Shown piece after piece: positions 47,501 to 53,205 of a stretch of DNA of 64,000 nt. Numbering within the stretch: the first letter of the stretch is position 1; each line of letters starts with the position of its first letter. The stretch is taken from contig NC_088203.1 in assembly GCF_037126465.1 (NCBI RefSeq), forward strand, positions 82,770,668 through 82,834,667. Reading direction: 5' to 3'. The stretch is from Ornithodoros turicata. Its lineage: Eukaryota; Arthropoda; Arachnida; Ixodida; Argasidae. Made by a program: the position numbers and the translations under genes. Under the pieces are notes generated by a model. It did no database searches. It had not been told where the DNA came from and saw only the letters and a list, made by a program, of their open reading frames with translations.

Positions 47501-50500
47501 GCTCATTGAGCTTCGTGAACACGTACGTGGTGCAATGAATCAGGTATATTTCGGGCTGCGTGCAGCGTACAATGTGAAGAGGCATTCAGGGCGATATGCT
47601 TCGAAACGCATTTATGTAATGCACTCACCTTTCAAGGCTGTGTCGACTTTTATTCATAATAGCGTGGACAATAATCTTCCGGCTTGTGACCAACACAAAG
47701 AAGAACTATATCATGTGATCGTGGACAAATTTGTACAACTGCGATTGAGGGTGCACTTGCGACAGGAGCATGTCGGTAAAACAACATCGTTTTCAAGCAA
47801 AACGGCACCAGTGCGACCTACGTTTCCATTTTTTTCTTTCTATTCATATTCTATTCTATTGAATGAGATGTTGTAAGAATATCTGCTTGCAATGAACATA
47901 TTTCTGTTGTCTATACACATTCCTATGTTTACTATTGTAAATCGTTGGTCAAGACACGACTGCGTGTGCAGGTGCAGTGATGTGTTTAGACAAACGTTAC
48001 AAAGCATTAACAACATATTTTACAACCTATGACCAGCTCTACTAGCATATATGACAGTTTTGCCACGCCAGCATCCTTAATTCCGCTTTTATCCTCTTCC
48101 TGTCGCGAAAAATCGAGACAAACGCAACCCGGCCGCTGACGCCCAATGCGATGTGGGAGTCAAGATGGCGGCGCTCGTAGCAGACGACGGAGTTGTCGCC
48201 TTCCTGAAAAGGGAAATCACATGGAGGCTCCCTAACTGTTTCTCTCGCTCCGGAGCCTATCCTAAGCGGCTAAGAAAGCGTTGCGCGTGCACGTGATGTG
48301 CGCGCGTTGCGTGTGCAAAGCGCCTCTAGGCATCTGGGTGTCACTGAATGTTCTTTTCCAGTGGAGCCGTCTTCCGATCCGGCTGTCTGCAGCCTTTAAA
48401 AGATTAATTAGGGTGCAGGTGGGTCCAGCTGGAGAGGAGTGTAGACAGCGCGAGCGTAGACAGCGCGAGCGCACTCTAAGAAAAAAAGGTGTAATTTTCT
48501 ACCTTTTGGGGTAGAAGTGTGTTGTTACAGATTCTCAACCCTTTTGGGGTAGAAAGTGAGGGGTAGAAACACTTCTACCCCTTCATTTCTACCCCACTGG
48601 TGGAACAGTTCTACCCCTGAGTGTGAAGAGAATTCTACCCTGTTAGTGGGAAAATTCTGCCCCTACATGGTTAACTATTATTCCTCTGGGGGGTCATCTT
48701 TTCTCTCCACATGGAAGACACCTCTACCCCAAGGATGAGAAATATCTGCCCATCTTGACGCTAAATATTCAACCCTTCCCGGAAGACAGTTCTACCGTGA
48801 GTAGAACTGTTCTCCCTTATTGGAAGATAATTTTCTACCCGAAATGGTAAGAATCTCTGCTATTATTCGTGCTGTGCCTACCGGTGGCATATCTCTACCC
48901 GTAATGACGGGGCATTTAGACCTTGTAGGGAAATATTTACTCCGCCTTTCATGAAGGACGTCTGCCCTTTTGAGAAGAACTTGACATATAGTATTTGTGT
49001 GGATGAGATAGAATATATACGTAGACAACTGTTACTGGTCATAGCATTTTATTACCACGTCACAATTGGAATCGTACACTTGCGCTTACCAATGCGAAAT
49101 GTACATCCATATTGAAGAAGCCTGAGCACGGAGACACGAAAGAAAACACGACACAACACAGACGACTCCACTGTTGCATCCATCAGACTGCACAGCACTT
49201 GCATAGACTGTCTTGCACATAAATTCCACATGCATGCACCATAACAAGGGCATCGGGTTAACTTGTGAGGGCTTGAGATTTCACACTACTGTGTCGCTCT
49301 AAATACACACGAATCTCCGCTCGGTGTGTAATATCTGCCCGGAGGAACACGTGGCAGGACGGATGATTTCAACTGAAATGTAAATGGCATTAGTAGAGCA
49401 TTTAAGACAAGCAATAAATAATAACGACGGTACATGTTTCACTCCTCAGAAGCGTGTTTGTTTACATGTGTGATTCCCTCAGAAATAAGCATGCAAAAAG
49501 AAGGCTTACCCGGCAGTGGACAAAAGCCAAGAAAAAAATAAATAAATAAATAACACAGAGCACATCTAAAAAACCATGACTCGCGCTATGAGTGCCTTCT
49601 CCCATCAAACAGTGGCTCACCGTATGTTATGGCTCCGTTTCTTCATTTTCGAAGTGGATCCTGTAATCACATCCGGCGGGCGCTGATAAGGTGCCGTGCT
49701 AAAGTTGTCATGGTGACCTGCGTGTGTTACACAAACGCATTTGCTCATGTTGCAGTTCCATAGGATGCTGAAAAAGTGTCAGACGACATGCCGATCAACC
49801 CGAACACGCAATGCGCAAAACACATCTAATCACTGCATATAAGACGCTCGGGATGAAAAATCTTGAATATCAAAATTACTCACCTGATTCTGTCCTAACT
49901 CCACCTTGCTTATGTTCATACCATTGCAGCTGAACCGATAACACCTTCCACCACGGAGATGCGAATACCCGACTCAGCATAGCCATTAGGCCGCACGCAT
50001 GGCCTTCGGTGCAGCAATGTCCACGTGCAAACCGACAGTCTGTGACTTCCAGCGTTCGTCTCTATACTGACCCCTTTTACACAATCAGCGATTCCGCGCA
50101 AGCGCAGCCACTCTGTGTTTGGTCGCTCTGGTTAATCTCTTGAACACTGACCTCGAAGCTGGACCAAACGCCTTTGTGCGCAGGATTAGTAAACCTCAAC
50201 TATTCTCGTCGCTTGGGTGACTCCATTTACACTTCCATTAGTGACCCTGCTACGAAACACACAAAAAGAAAAAAAGAGTCACTTGAACCCTAATAGGGAC
50301 AAGATTACCACAGTGGTTCTACCGTTAGGGGGAGAGACTTGAGTAAAAGGGTAGAAACAGCACAACTTCAACCTGCAGTCGGTAGAAAGAAAATAGGTCG
50401 GGGAGAACTGTTGCGCTTCTACCCGTTTTCAACCTTTTTTTCTTAGAGTGCGGCCGGCATGCGGGAAGAAGCGTGGGAGCGCCACACTCCGCAAAAGGAG

Positions 50501-52710
50501 ACGTCCCGTCTAGTAAAAACGAGCGTGCTCCATGCGCTCCGGAGCCACTATACTTAACGCGCTCAACCAGGTGGTGCGAGTACGCCTTTTTGGGACACAC
50601 TGCATTTATGCGAATGGTCCCAGAAAGGTCTACGCACCGCCTTCTCATCAAGCCAGGAGTGACGATTGCGTCATTCTCTGGAGTGATGGCCTTGAGCGTC
50701 TTATCTGGTGAAATTCTCTGTTCATAGAGTGTACTCCTCTATCATTTTCGTCAAAGCCTTCCTTTCTCCACATTGTTCTGCATTTTTATCATTTTAGACA
50801 GACGAAGAGAAGCGGCGTGGCCTGCCGGTAGTGATGCCAGCCTTTGACAGGGCCACCTGCAATACTCCCAATTCACAGACAGGTTTTATCACGTACTTCG
50901 TCAGGGACATGTTCAGGGCCTGGTCCGGTAAGTGCACCACATTTATCTACAACAGTTTGTAGATGAAAGTAGAAAAATAGCGTGTTCATTGATGTAACGT
51001 ACTTTGATCGTGTAACCGCACGAGGCCAATCTGAAAGGAAGATCGATGCGCCACTGGTTCTTGGTTGGGAGACAGTTGGGGGAAAACAACACTTTATTTT
51101 CTCGCGGGCTCTTCCAACACCACCTACACTCTTAAAAATGAACTTCACCACATAGCACGCTCCCAGCCAACCATCATCCCGAATGACAACGTTCTCGCCC
51201 CTGATTTGTTGAAAATGGGAGGAGGAGCCTATTTTGTGCCGTGCATAATGGCACAAAATAGGCTCCTCCTCCCATTTTCAACAAATCAGGGGCGAGAACG
51301 TTGTCATTCGGGATGATGGTTGGCTAGGAGCGTGCTATGTGGTGAAGTTCATTTTTAAGAGTGTAGATAGAGAATTCCCGCTTGCTCGTCGACGTGACGT
51401 AACAATTAAGAGTCAGCCAATGAGGATCGTGTTTTCAACGGCCGTAGCCAATCATCAACGTGCTTTCAGCTATCAGTTGTGATTCAACGTTCCCGCGTAC
51501 TAAATGGGAAAACTTGGAAATAAAGCGCAAAACGGTCCCAATCTTTCTCAAAACTGATTTTCTGGAAAGCATCTTGCACTTTTTGTCTAAATATTAGGTC
51601 TGCAGGTTCCACACTCTTAAAAATGAACTTCACCGCATAGCACGCTCCTATAGCCAACCATCATCTCAAATGATATTGTCATCTGCCCGAATTTCTTGAA
51701 AACGGGAGGCCTTTTTTGTGACACTTAATGCTGTTTATAAGTGTCACAAAAAGGCGTACACCTCCCGTTTTTAGTAAAATCAGGGCAGATAACGATATCA
51801 TTCGAGATAATGGTTGGCTAGGAGCGTGCTATGCGGTGAAGTTCATTTTTAAGAGTGCAAGTGAGCTGCAGTCATTTGCGGTTTCTCGAATTCGTAGAAC
51901 GATGAATCGCAGTTGAAGACGAATTTGGACTCTTATTTGAAAGAGGGAGAGGAGGCAATGCGCAGGACTATCTCTATCTAGGTGGTGTTGGCTCTTCGCT
52001 CTCGGAGCATGTCATCGTCTTTTTCGTCACACCATAATGCACACTCTATAGGGCGTCTTGCGCGTTTCTGCTTTTAAACAGCAGGCGAACGCGAAAGAGA
52101 CGGTGCTTTTTCGAATTTTTTCAACGTCCATAACGATATACAGGTGGTGTGTGCAGAAACACCTAAGTGGTCATTTGCACACGTAACTCGTGACCTGCTT
52201 ACCAGACTGACTTCCGGTGGCGCACAACGACGCATTTGTGCGAGCGGAAGTTACAGAAAAACCGCGGGAATTGACCTCTGCGTAGCAAAATAAACCTAGT
52301 GGCGCGAACTTTCGCTTCCGTGCATTAGAATTGGTTATACCGATGACAACGTAGCGGTTTAGGGAGAGCTGTGTGCAGGTACCGCTAGGGGGCCCCACCG
52401 GTGCCGTATTATGTGCAGGAACGGAAACGATGTACCATATGTACGCCCATTTCTGTTACACACCGGTAGCGCCCCTGGCGGCGCCTGCACACATCCAAAA
52501 ACGCACCACACTCATCCAAAGATGCGCCTATAGTTAAATCCTTTCGATATTCCACATCGTATATTTGTAACAGACTGAGTATCAATGCCATCACTGATGC
52601 GAAGCACTCTTCCTCCTTTCGCAGACTTCGGCGAGTTTCCTGAGCTTATGGAGTACATAGAGAAGAACTTTATTTATTGGAAGGACAAAGAGACGAACAG
52701 AGCCAATTGA
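20522..52710 (+). CDS. Pde8: High-affinity cAMP phosphodiesterase, PDE8 family (18 spliced exons)
   Basis: The joined exons read 735 codons to a TGA, with matching phases at all 17 junctions. Human PDE8A/B are about 830-885 residues. Counting from exon 2, residues 15-125 form a receiver-like domain with the acceptor-type Asp near 69. Residues 125-275 form a PAS domain, a linker follows, and residues 400-735 form the HD phosphodiesterase domain. Visible catalytic features are YHNSTH (His469, His473), HDIDH (509-513), the metal-binding Asp639 in CSDVSNP, and the purine-clamp Gln691 with Phe694 and Tyr697. By family knowledge it hydrolyses cAMP to 5'-AMP with high affinity and is insensitive to IBMX; PDE8 is cytosolic or membrane-associated. 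Odd points: Ser518 replaces the signature Asn, the linker before residue 280 is short, the C terminus is short (ends NRAN), and two introns have GC donors. The N terminus depends on which upstream first exon is used. Confidence 0.95.
20651..20841 (+). CDS. Pde8: PDE8 exon 3: receiver-like domain, first part
   Basis: Begins [11 protein letters not shown] and reaches [10 protein letters not shown] and DPVTLC, lining up with human VLLIFAKEDSQ ... IIVIDHRQ ... AVCRSIRA. The Asp of VFID corresponds to the response-regulator acceptor position. The frame with exon 4 only works if the exon ends in phase 2 at AG|GCAGGT, a GC donor; the GT five bases on leads to a stop in exon 4. Confidence 0.9.
20842..20847 (+). 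other. Pde8: Predicted GC splice donor (AG|GCAGGT), intron 3
   Basis: Exon 3 read to this point rejoins exon 4 as LCR-TIRG, aligned with human LCRSIRA. The nearby canonical alternative (CAG|GTCAAT at 20846) puts exon 4 in a frame with TAG at its sixth codon. Confidence 0.75.
21198..21600. mobile_element. Foldback MITE family A split by a 153-bp element (PDE8 intron 3)
   Basis: Left portion 21198-21420 and right end 21574-21600. Flanked by CA rather than TA (21196-21197, 21601-21602). Hairpin centre GGCGTACGC near 21293. Confidence 0.85.
21421..21573. mobile_element. 153-bp MITE with CCCAAGCAGCACAATGCACT ends and AT duplication
   Basis: Left CCCAAGCAGCACAATGCACT, right inverse of CCCAGGCAGCACAATGTACT; about 48 bases pair on each side. 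AT at 21419-21420 and 21574-21575. A 2-bp AT duplication fits ISL2EU/IS4EU-type transposons, a tentative assignment. Confidence 0.75.
21862..21915. mobile_element. Foldback MITE family A, right-arm fragment
   Basis: GTGTCATTTGGGATGACGGTTGGCTAGGAG-like right arm only, with no partner arm. Confidence 0.45.
22715..22742. repeat. (TGAT)n microsatellite, possible LINE tail
   Basis: About six TGAT units after CTCGAGAAAGCGTGTAAATG. The position after a T/A-rich junction suggests a retroelement 3' tail on + but no coding part is attached. Confidence 0.5.
23384..23443 (+). CDS. Pde8: PDE8 exon 4: receiver-like domain, middle
   Basis: TTTGCAG acceptor, donor GG|GTGAGT; enters with one base of a split Arg codon and leaves in phase 2. 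It encodes [19 protein letters not shown], equivalent to human SIRATKPCEHTVIVAVVSR. Confidence 0.9.
23519..23576 (+). CDS. Pde8: PDE8 exon 5: receiver-like domain, end
   Basis: CTTTCAG acceptor, AGA|GTAAGT donor. Encodes [19 protein letters not shown], matching human DDHEEASVLPLLHAGFNR. Separated from exon 4 by only 75 bases. Confidence 0.93.
23650..24183. mobile_element. Dispersed TIR element, copy 1 (PDE8 intron 5)
   Basis: Shares CACGGAATATTCTAGTGGAA near the left and GACAGCAGAAAGCTATGA-type text and ...GGGGAATGT near the right with 33250-33703. It lies only about 70 bases after exon 5. Confidence 0.6.
24313..24480 (+). CDS. Pde8: PDE8 exon 6: end of receiver-like domain and start of PAS
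   Basis: Phase 0 to 0, 56 codons, from [20 protein letters not shown] to [11 protein letters not shown]. It aligns without gaps to human [29 protein letters not shown]; the motif [15 protein letters not shown] is the helix linking to PAS. Confidence 0.95.
25195..26016 (+). pseudogene. CR1/L2-like LINE reverse transcriptase, 3' part
   Basis: About 274 codons stay open. [11 protein letters not shown] is the catalytic RT box, followed by [27 protein letters not shown] and [16 protein letters not shown], typical of the CR1/L2/Jockey group C terminus. It is 5'-truncated just before the YADD motif; the palm and endonuclease are missing. Its stop codon (TGA at 26017) comes from the tail of the opposing LINE inserted there. 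It lies in PDE8 intron 6. Confidence 0.88.
26017..26692 (-). pseudogene. I/Jockey-like LINE: RNase H end and 3' UTR, inserted in another LINE
   Basis: The - strand frame contains [20 protein letters not shown] (RNase H-like) and ends [13 protein letters not shown]. It also has C-x2-C and H-x-x-x-x-C spacing in [17 protein letters not shown]. The 3' UTR ends with an inverted pair GGCGCATTAtgacc / TTAATGCGCC and a tail of ATC repeats at 26017-26030. The element is truncated at the 5' side near 26692. Confidence 0.85.
26693..26765 (+). mobile_element. 3' tail of the interrupted + strand LINE
   Basis: CCCCCGTCGGCAGGTCAACA then GTATCC and AAATAAATAAATA. This text looks like a CR1-type 3' end and restores the tail missing from the RT fragment at 25195-26016. 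Confidence 0.5.
26766..28113. other. Intron 6, no gene recognised
   Basis: Only short open frames. AAGATGGCGGCGCTCATGAT near 27525 resembles a phrase at 48163 (AAGATGGCGGCGCTCGTAG), perhaps the same unnamed repeat. Confidence 0.35.
28114..28290. repeat. Foldback element, 177 bp
   Basis: AACCTATGAAAAAACC ... GGTTACCAAGCGCTGTG pairs with CACAGTGGCTGGTAACC ... TTTTTTCGTAGGCT, and the arms continue inward through AAATAAA / TTTATTT and CTTTCGCC / GGCGAAAG. It ends about 170 bases before exon 7. Confidence 0.75.
28465..28605 (+). CDS. Pde8: PDE8 exon 7: PAS domain core
   Basis: Phase 0 to 0, 47 codons. [19 protein letters not shown] is the classic PAS N-x-A-x-x-x-x-x-GY-x-x-x-E-x-x-G pattern and aligns with human YVNPAFERTMGYHKGELLG. 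Ends AAQIKKGK before AAG|GTAATG. Confidence 0.95.
28666..28754 (+). CDS. Pde8: PDE8 exon 8: PAS domain, beta strands
   Basis: Starts [19 protein letters not shown], aligned to human EWQGVYYARRKSGDSIQQH, and leaves in phase 2 at GG|GTACGA. The intron before it is 60 bases. Confidence 0.93.
29262..30572. mobile_element. hAT-like element, GGGCCGGG-rich ends, perfect 8-bp duplication
   Basis: AGTCTAAG stands at 29254-29261 and again at 30573-30580. Ends CTAGAGCCCTGCATGGGC and inverse of GGAGCACTGCACGGGC. Subterminal regions are dense in CCGGGCCGGGC. It is non-autonomous and hosts a second element at 29524-30045. Lies in PDE8 intron 8. Confidence 0.82.
29524..30045. mobile_element. Nested element with TAGGGTTCTTCGTTTTCGGG ends
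   Basis: Left TAGGGTTCTTCGTTTTCGGG, right inverse of TAGGGTTCTTAGTTTTCGGG. Flanking octamers TGTATTTT and TGCATTAT agree at 6 of 8, compatible with an aged hAT duplication. A C-rich CCCCACCCCC tract lies near 29568-29608. Confidence 0.7.
30614..30695 (-). mobile_element. LINE 3' end: hairpin plus (ATC)n tail
   Basis: On - the text reads GGGTGATGACACCCTA then ATC repeats (GAT run at 30617-30637 on +). It has the same layout, hairpin then trinucleotide tail, as the LINE end at 26017. Confidence 0.5.
30735..31014. mobile_element. Short element with CACTCTCAGAAAAAAGGGTG ends and an embedded MITE piece
   Basis: Left CATTATCAGAAAAAAGGGTG, right inverse of CACTCTCAGAAAAAAGGGTG. A foldback family A half (GCTACAAAAAGGCGTACGCC ... 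CTCTATCATTCGTA) lies at about 30830-30912. Confidence 0.6.
31861..31931 (+). CDS. Pde8: PDE8 exon 9: end of PAS domain
   Basis: TTCGCAG acceptor; completes a Gly codon, then [14 protein letters not shown], the counterpart of human KIRHFVSLKK. Donor G|GTTAGT leaves phase 1. Confidence 0.85.
33250..33703. mobile_element. Dispersed TIR element, copy 2
   Basis: Left CGTATTCACACGGGCGACAT and right inverse of CGTGTATTCACACGATCGAC; interior shares CACGGAATATTCTAGTGGAA and CAGCAGAAAGCTATGATG with copy 1 (23650-24183). It carries a tandem array at 33396-33516. Confidence 0.6.
33396..33516. repeat. Minisatellite, ~14-18-bp units (TAGCAGAAGACACTTAT)
   Basis: First AGCAAGCGACACAT-type units, then repeated TTAGCAGAAGACACTTA units, ending in TTAGCAGACGACACCG. 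The array is absent from the sister element at 23650-24183, so it grew after the copies separated. Confidence 0.8.
34930..35072. repeat. Near-perfect 143-bp hairpin
   Basis: GACGGTGTAGACATATCG ... ACACAACACAGAAGAC pairs with GTCTTCTGTGTTGTGT ... CGATATGTCTACACCGTC, with a loop near 35000. Probably a small foldback transposon; no clear target duplication. Confidence 0.75.
35776..35890 (-). mobile_element. tRNA-derived SINE fragment
   Basis: On -, CTCGGTTCGAATCCCGCC (box B) leads to GGCAGTCACTGACTTTTCGT, CAACG, close to the tail of the fragment at 20325. A second TCGAACC sits just upstream. Confidence 0.45.
36011..36078 (+). CDS. Pde8: PDE8 exon 10: linker with the MTIEAPITK motif
   Basis: TTTCACAG acceptor, AAA|GTAAGT donor, phase 1 in. 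It encodes [22 protein letters not shown]; human PDE8 has [15 protein letters not shown]. About 40 linker residues present in vertebrates are absent between exons 9 and 10 unless a phase 1-1 exon was missed in the 4.1-kb intron. Confidence 0.93.
36620..36796 (+). CDS. Pde8: PDE8 exon 11: conserved helical linker
   Basis: 59 codons, phase 0 to 0. [20 protein letters not shown] and [18 protein letters not shown] match the human VINIINAAQENSP...[20 protein letters not shown] block, the clearest PDE8 signature in the window. Ends [10 protein letters not shown]. Confidence 0.97.
37422..37593. mobile_element. 172-bp pogo/Tigger-like MITE with TA duplication (PDE8 intron 11)
   Basis: Left CAGTGAACCCTCGTTAATAT, right inverse of CAGTGAACCCTCGTTATTAT, TA on both sides (37420-37421, 37594-37595). 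TIR start and TA target are typical of the pogo group. Confidence 0.82.
38052..38109 (+). CDS. Pde8: PDE8 exon 12: linker before the catalytic domain
   Basis: Encodes [19 protein letters not shown] plus one base; human has SDGLRRLSGNEYV. Donor G|GTAAGC; the following intron is 67 bases. Confidence 0.85.
38177..38315 (+). CDS. Pde8: PDE8 exon 13: entry to the catalytic domain
   Basis: Opens with a Gln/Gly/Ser-rich tract, then [20 protein letters not shown] and LETISGRR, aligned to human PPRIARAMENEEYWDFDIFELE. Phase 1 in, phase 2 out at AG|GTAAGT. Confidence 0.93.
38613..38760. repeat. Foldback repeat, 148 bp, with TTTCTTGCAGTAG arms
   Basis: AACTATATACTGTTTATGAAC, GCTTTCTTGCAGTAGCCTGC pairs with GCAGACTACTGCAAGAAAGC, GTTAATAAACTGTAGTTT. 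A related arm (CAAGCTTTCGTGCAGAACCT) lies alone near 18220. Confidence 0.65.
38776..38878. mobile_element. Foldback MITE family B, one-arm fragment
   Basis: TCCCATTCCTTTTGTGTTGG, TGTCAACGTAACGGCATCTC, then GAGGAGAAATATTTTTACAC matches the right arms of the copies at 2190 and 6038. Confidence 0.6.
39119..39182. mobile_element. Foldback MITE family A, left-arm fragment
   Basis: ACACTGAAAACATAACTGCA, CCGCACGACAAGCTC and ACCGCCATTCAGAATAATAT are decayed left-arm words. Confidence 0.45.
39418..39505 (-). pseudogene. LINE ORF2 C-terminal fragment
   Basis: The - strand frame ends [16 protein letters not shown] and stop, parallel to [13 protein letters not shown] at the end of the RNase H LINE at 26017-26692. 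Lies 115 bases before exon 14. Confidence 0.5.
39621..39816 (+). CDS. Pde8: PDE8 exon 14: catalytic domain, first metal-binding histidines
   Basis: Encodes [14 protein letters not shown]..., then [19 protein letters not shown] and IKLRKK. His469 and His473 of HNSTH correspond to the proton donor and first metal ligand. To join exon 15 in frame and keep the 11 residues found between FL and (L/I)DE in human PDE8, the exon must end at AAA|GCAAGT, a GC donor. Confidence 0.93.
39817..39822 (+). other. Pde8: Predicted GC splice donor (AAA|GCAAGT), intron 14
   Basis: GCAAGT is the usual form of a GC donor. The GT sites at 39821 and 39846 both leave phase 1 and force exon 15 into a frame with an early TGA; only the GC site gives phase 0 and the family's exact spacing. 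Confidence 0.78.
40201..40230. repeat. Perfect 30-bp GC-rich palindrome
   Basis: AAACACCCTCCCGCC followed directly by its exact inverse, then TTCT. There is no loop. It sits in PDE8 intron 14. Confidence 0.85.
41172..41302 (+). CDS. Pde8: PDE8 exon 15: HD signature
   Basis: [17 protein letters not shown] is followed by [20 protein letters not shown] and AILYND. HDxxHPG supplies metal-binding His509, Asp510 and His513. At the position normally Asn (HDxxHPGxxN) the codon is AGT, Ser518. Donor AG|GTAACA, phase 2. Confidence 0.95.
41573..41958. repeat. Possible degenerate TIR element (GTGCATGGCRCAC arms)
   Basis: TTCACACCATTAAAAGTGT and AATGTGCATGGCACAC on the left; AATGTGCATGGCGCACACCT, TTAAAGGTGTGAA on the right. 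The pairing is partial. Lies in PDE8 intron 15. Confidence 0.3.
42030..42255 (+). CDS. Pde8: PDE8 exon 16: catalytic domain, central helices
   Basis: 75 codons including [31 protein letters not shown] and [20 protein letters not shown]. The invariant ESHH and [11 protein letters not shown] motifs are intact. Phase 2 in, phase 0 out at GAC|GTGAGT. Confidence 0.97.
42719..42880 (+). CDS. Pde8: PDE8 exon 17: catalytic domain, second metal-site Asp
   Basis: 54 codons. After a variable [16 protein letters not shown] loop it reads [18 protein letters not shown], with Asp639 as the conserved metal ligand, then [16 protein letters not shown]. The intron that follows is 7.9 kb and full of transposons. 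Confidence 0.97.
42890..42930. repeat. (CTCT)n/(CCCT)n tract
   Basis: Pyrimidine-rich simple repeat just after exon 17 and directly before the transposon at 42951. Confidence 0.85.
42951..43772. repeat. Left terminal inverted repeat of the 3.37-kb transposon
   Basis: Runs from GGGCCATTCCACAAG inward to GCGACACCTAAATTGCC and GCAATAAAGC; the mirrored text is at 45498-46321. Confidence 0.85.
43985..45201 (-). pseudogene. Transposase-like gene of the long-TIR transposon, two frameshifts
   Basis: Read on -, 45201 to 43985. The N-terminal part is Cys/His-rich ([25 protein letters not shown]). A shift near 44880 changes to [20 protein letters not shown], and a second near 44570 changes to the last 193 codons with [19 protein letters not shown] and [18 protein letters not shown]. 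The acidic residues in [14 protein letters not shown] and ACDGIGG are candidates for a D/D/D catalytic core. I recall similar uncharacterised proteins in arthropod and cnidarian genomes. Otherwise intact, so a recent copy. The start may lie upstream of 45201. Confidence 0.75.
45498..46321. repeat. Right terminal inverted repeat of the 3.37-kb transposon
   Basis: Begins near GGCTTTATTACAGG and ends GGTTCTTGTGGAATGACCC. Poly-A/T runs and small indels are the main differences from the left arm. Confidence 0.85.
46326..47236. other. PDE8 intron 17, no gene recognised
   Basis: Sequence between the transposon and the THAP exon; only chance open frames. Confidence 0.35.
47237..47389 (+). pseudogene. 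THAP zinc-finger exon, one zinc ligand apparently lost
   Basis: [20 protein letters not shown] then [24 protein letters not shown] and a donor GAG|GTAAGC. This matches the THAP pattern (MPxxC...FPxxxxxxxxW...W.P...S.VCE-H-F), with the usual intron before the HF part. At PKR the second zinc Cys appears to be Arg. THAP domains occur in P-element transposases and host proteins derived from them. Being inside a PDE8 intron among transposons, this is probably a P-type remnant; an in-frame ATG also lies at 47222. Confidence 0.65.
47478..47876 (+). pseudogene. Open frame downstream of the THAP exon, possibly the same remnant
   Basis: Open from about 47478 through [39 protein letters not shown] and [16 protein letters not shown]. 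The end resembles C termini of transposon proteins with a C..H and a basic helix, but I do not recognise the family. Confidence 0.4.
48472..50450. mobile_element. 1.98-kb element with CACTC termini and TTCTACCCC subterminal repeats
   Basis: Left CACTCTAAGAAAAAAAGGTG, right inverse of CACTCTAAGAAAAAAAGGTT. CG flanks both sides (48470-48471, 50451-50452). Variants of TTCTACCCC recur more than ten times at 48500-48910 and in inverse form at 50330-50430. CACT(C/A) ends plus subterminal arrays recall CACTA/EnSpm. No transposase recognised inside. Confidence 0.65.
50566..50732. mobile_element. Foldback MITE family A, decayed copy
   Basis: GAGTACGCCTTTTTGGGACA, the loop, then inverse words, and right end GGTGAAATTCTCTGTTCATAG. 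It ends about 65 bases before exon 18. Confidence 0.6.
50798..50927 (+). CDS. Pde8: PDE8 exon 18: nucleotide-binding glutamine
   Basis: Encodes [20 protein letters not shown] and [19 protein letters not shown]. Gln691 (SQTGF) is the purine-selective Gln and Phe694 the clamp residue. Human has KSQISFIDYFITDMFDAW. Donor G|GTAAGT, phase 1. Confidence 0.97.
51127..51363. mobile_element. Foldback MITE family A, complete, GGAGCCTATTTTGTGCC subfamily
   Basis: TA on both sides (51125-51126, 51364-51365). Almost identical along its length to the copy at 19882-20119, including the subfamily-specific centre, so both are recent. Confidence 0.92.
51612..51857. mobile_element. Foldback MITE family A, complete, CA duplication
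   Basis: Ends CACTCTTAAAAATGAACTTC / inverse, CA on both sides (51610-51611, 51858-51859). GATATTGTCATCTGCCC / inverse arms. Confidence 0.88.
52371..52492. repeat. Foldback repeat, 122 bp, before the last exon
   Basis: GTGTGCAGGTACCGCTAGGG ... CACCGGTG pairs imperfectly with CACCGGTAGCGCCCC ... GCGCCTGCACAC. Confidence 0.6.
52625..52710 (+). CDS. Pde8: PDE8 exon 19: C terminus and stop
   Basis: TTTCGCAG acceptor; [20 protein letters not shown] then DKETNRAN and TGA. Human PDE8A has FVDLPDLMQHLDNNFKYWKG plus about 15 more residues, so the tick-like protein ends slightly early. The 3' UTR follows; no AATAAA is seen in the first 500 bases. Confidence 0.95.
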
Positions 52711-53205
52711 ACCACCGAGCCCACACCCTGAAGCACCCTCCATTCCAACCATGCTCACCGGGAAAAGCGTCCAAACCCTCTTCCTTTTCGTGCGTGCGTG
52801 CGTGCGTGTGTGAGAAAACTTAAGTGAAGGCTCGAGTCGGCCAACCCTGTGTACTCTCCTGCCGCCTATACCAGTGACGTATGGCAATCCACGTGACCTC
52901 ATCAGTCAGGAACCGAGTATTTTAGATGTACAAAAACAAAAGGGCTACCTTTTCTGCCGGAATGAAAAGGACAGTGAATATACATATCGTTTCTTATGCA
53001 CAAAGATGTCTATACGTACAGTTAGTAGTTCTGTGCTAGGTTCTGACCGCCTGTCGAGTGCGGGAGAGTCGACCATTAGCCAGGGATTATTAGTGCGGCC
53101 TGCCCTTTGTCCATAGCGGACGTCGTGGTACGGTTCAGATATTTTTGTTGCAGGATGGAGCTATGAAGGGATTTGTCATGGGATGTGGGAGAACTTCCGT
53201 GTATA
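52711..53205. other. PDE8 3' UTR / downstream region
   Basis: No further gene. A (GTGC)n run lies at about 52788-52808. No canonical poly(A) signal is evident here; AATAAA occurs at 56327-56350 and 56573. Confidence 0.4.
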
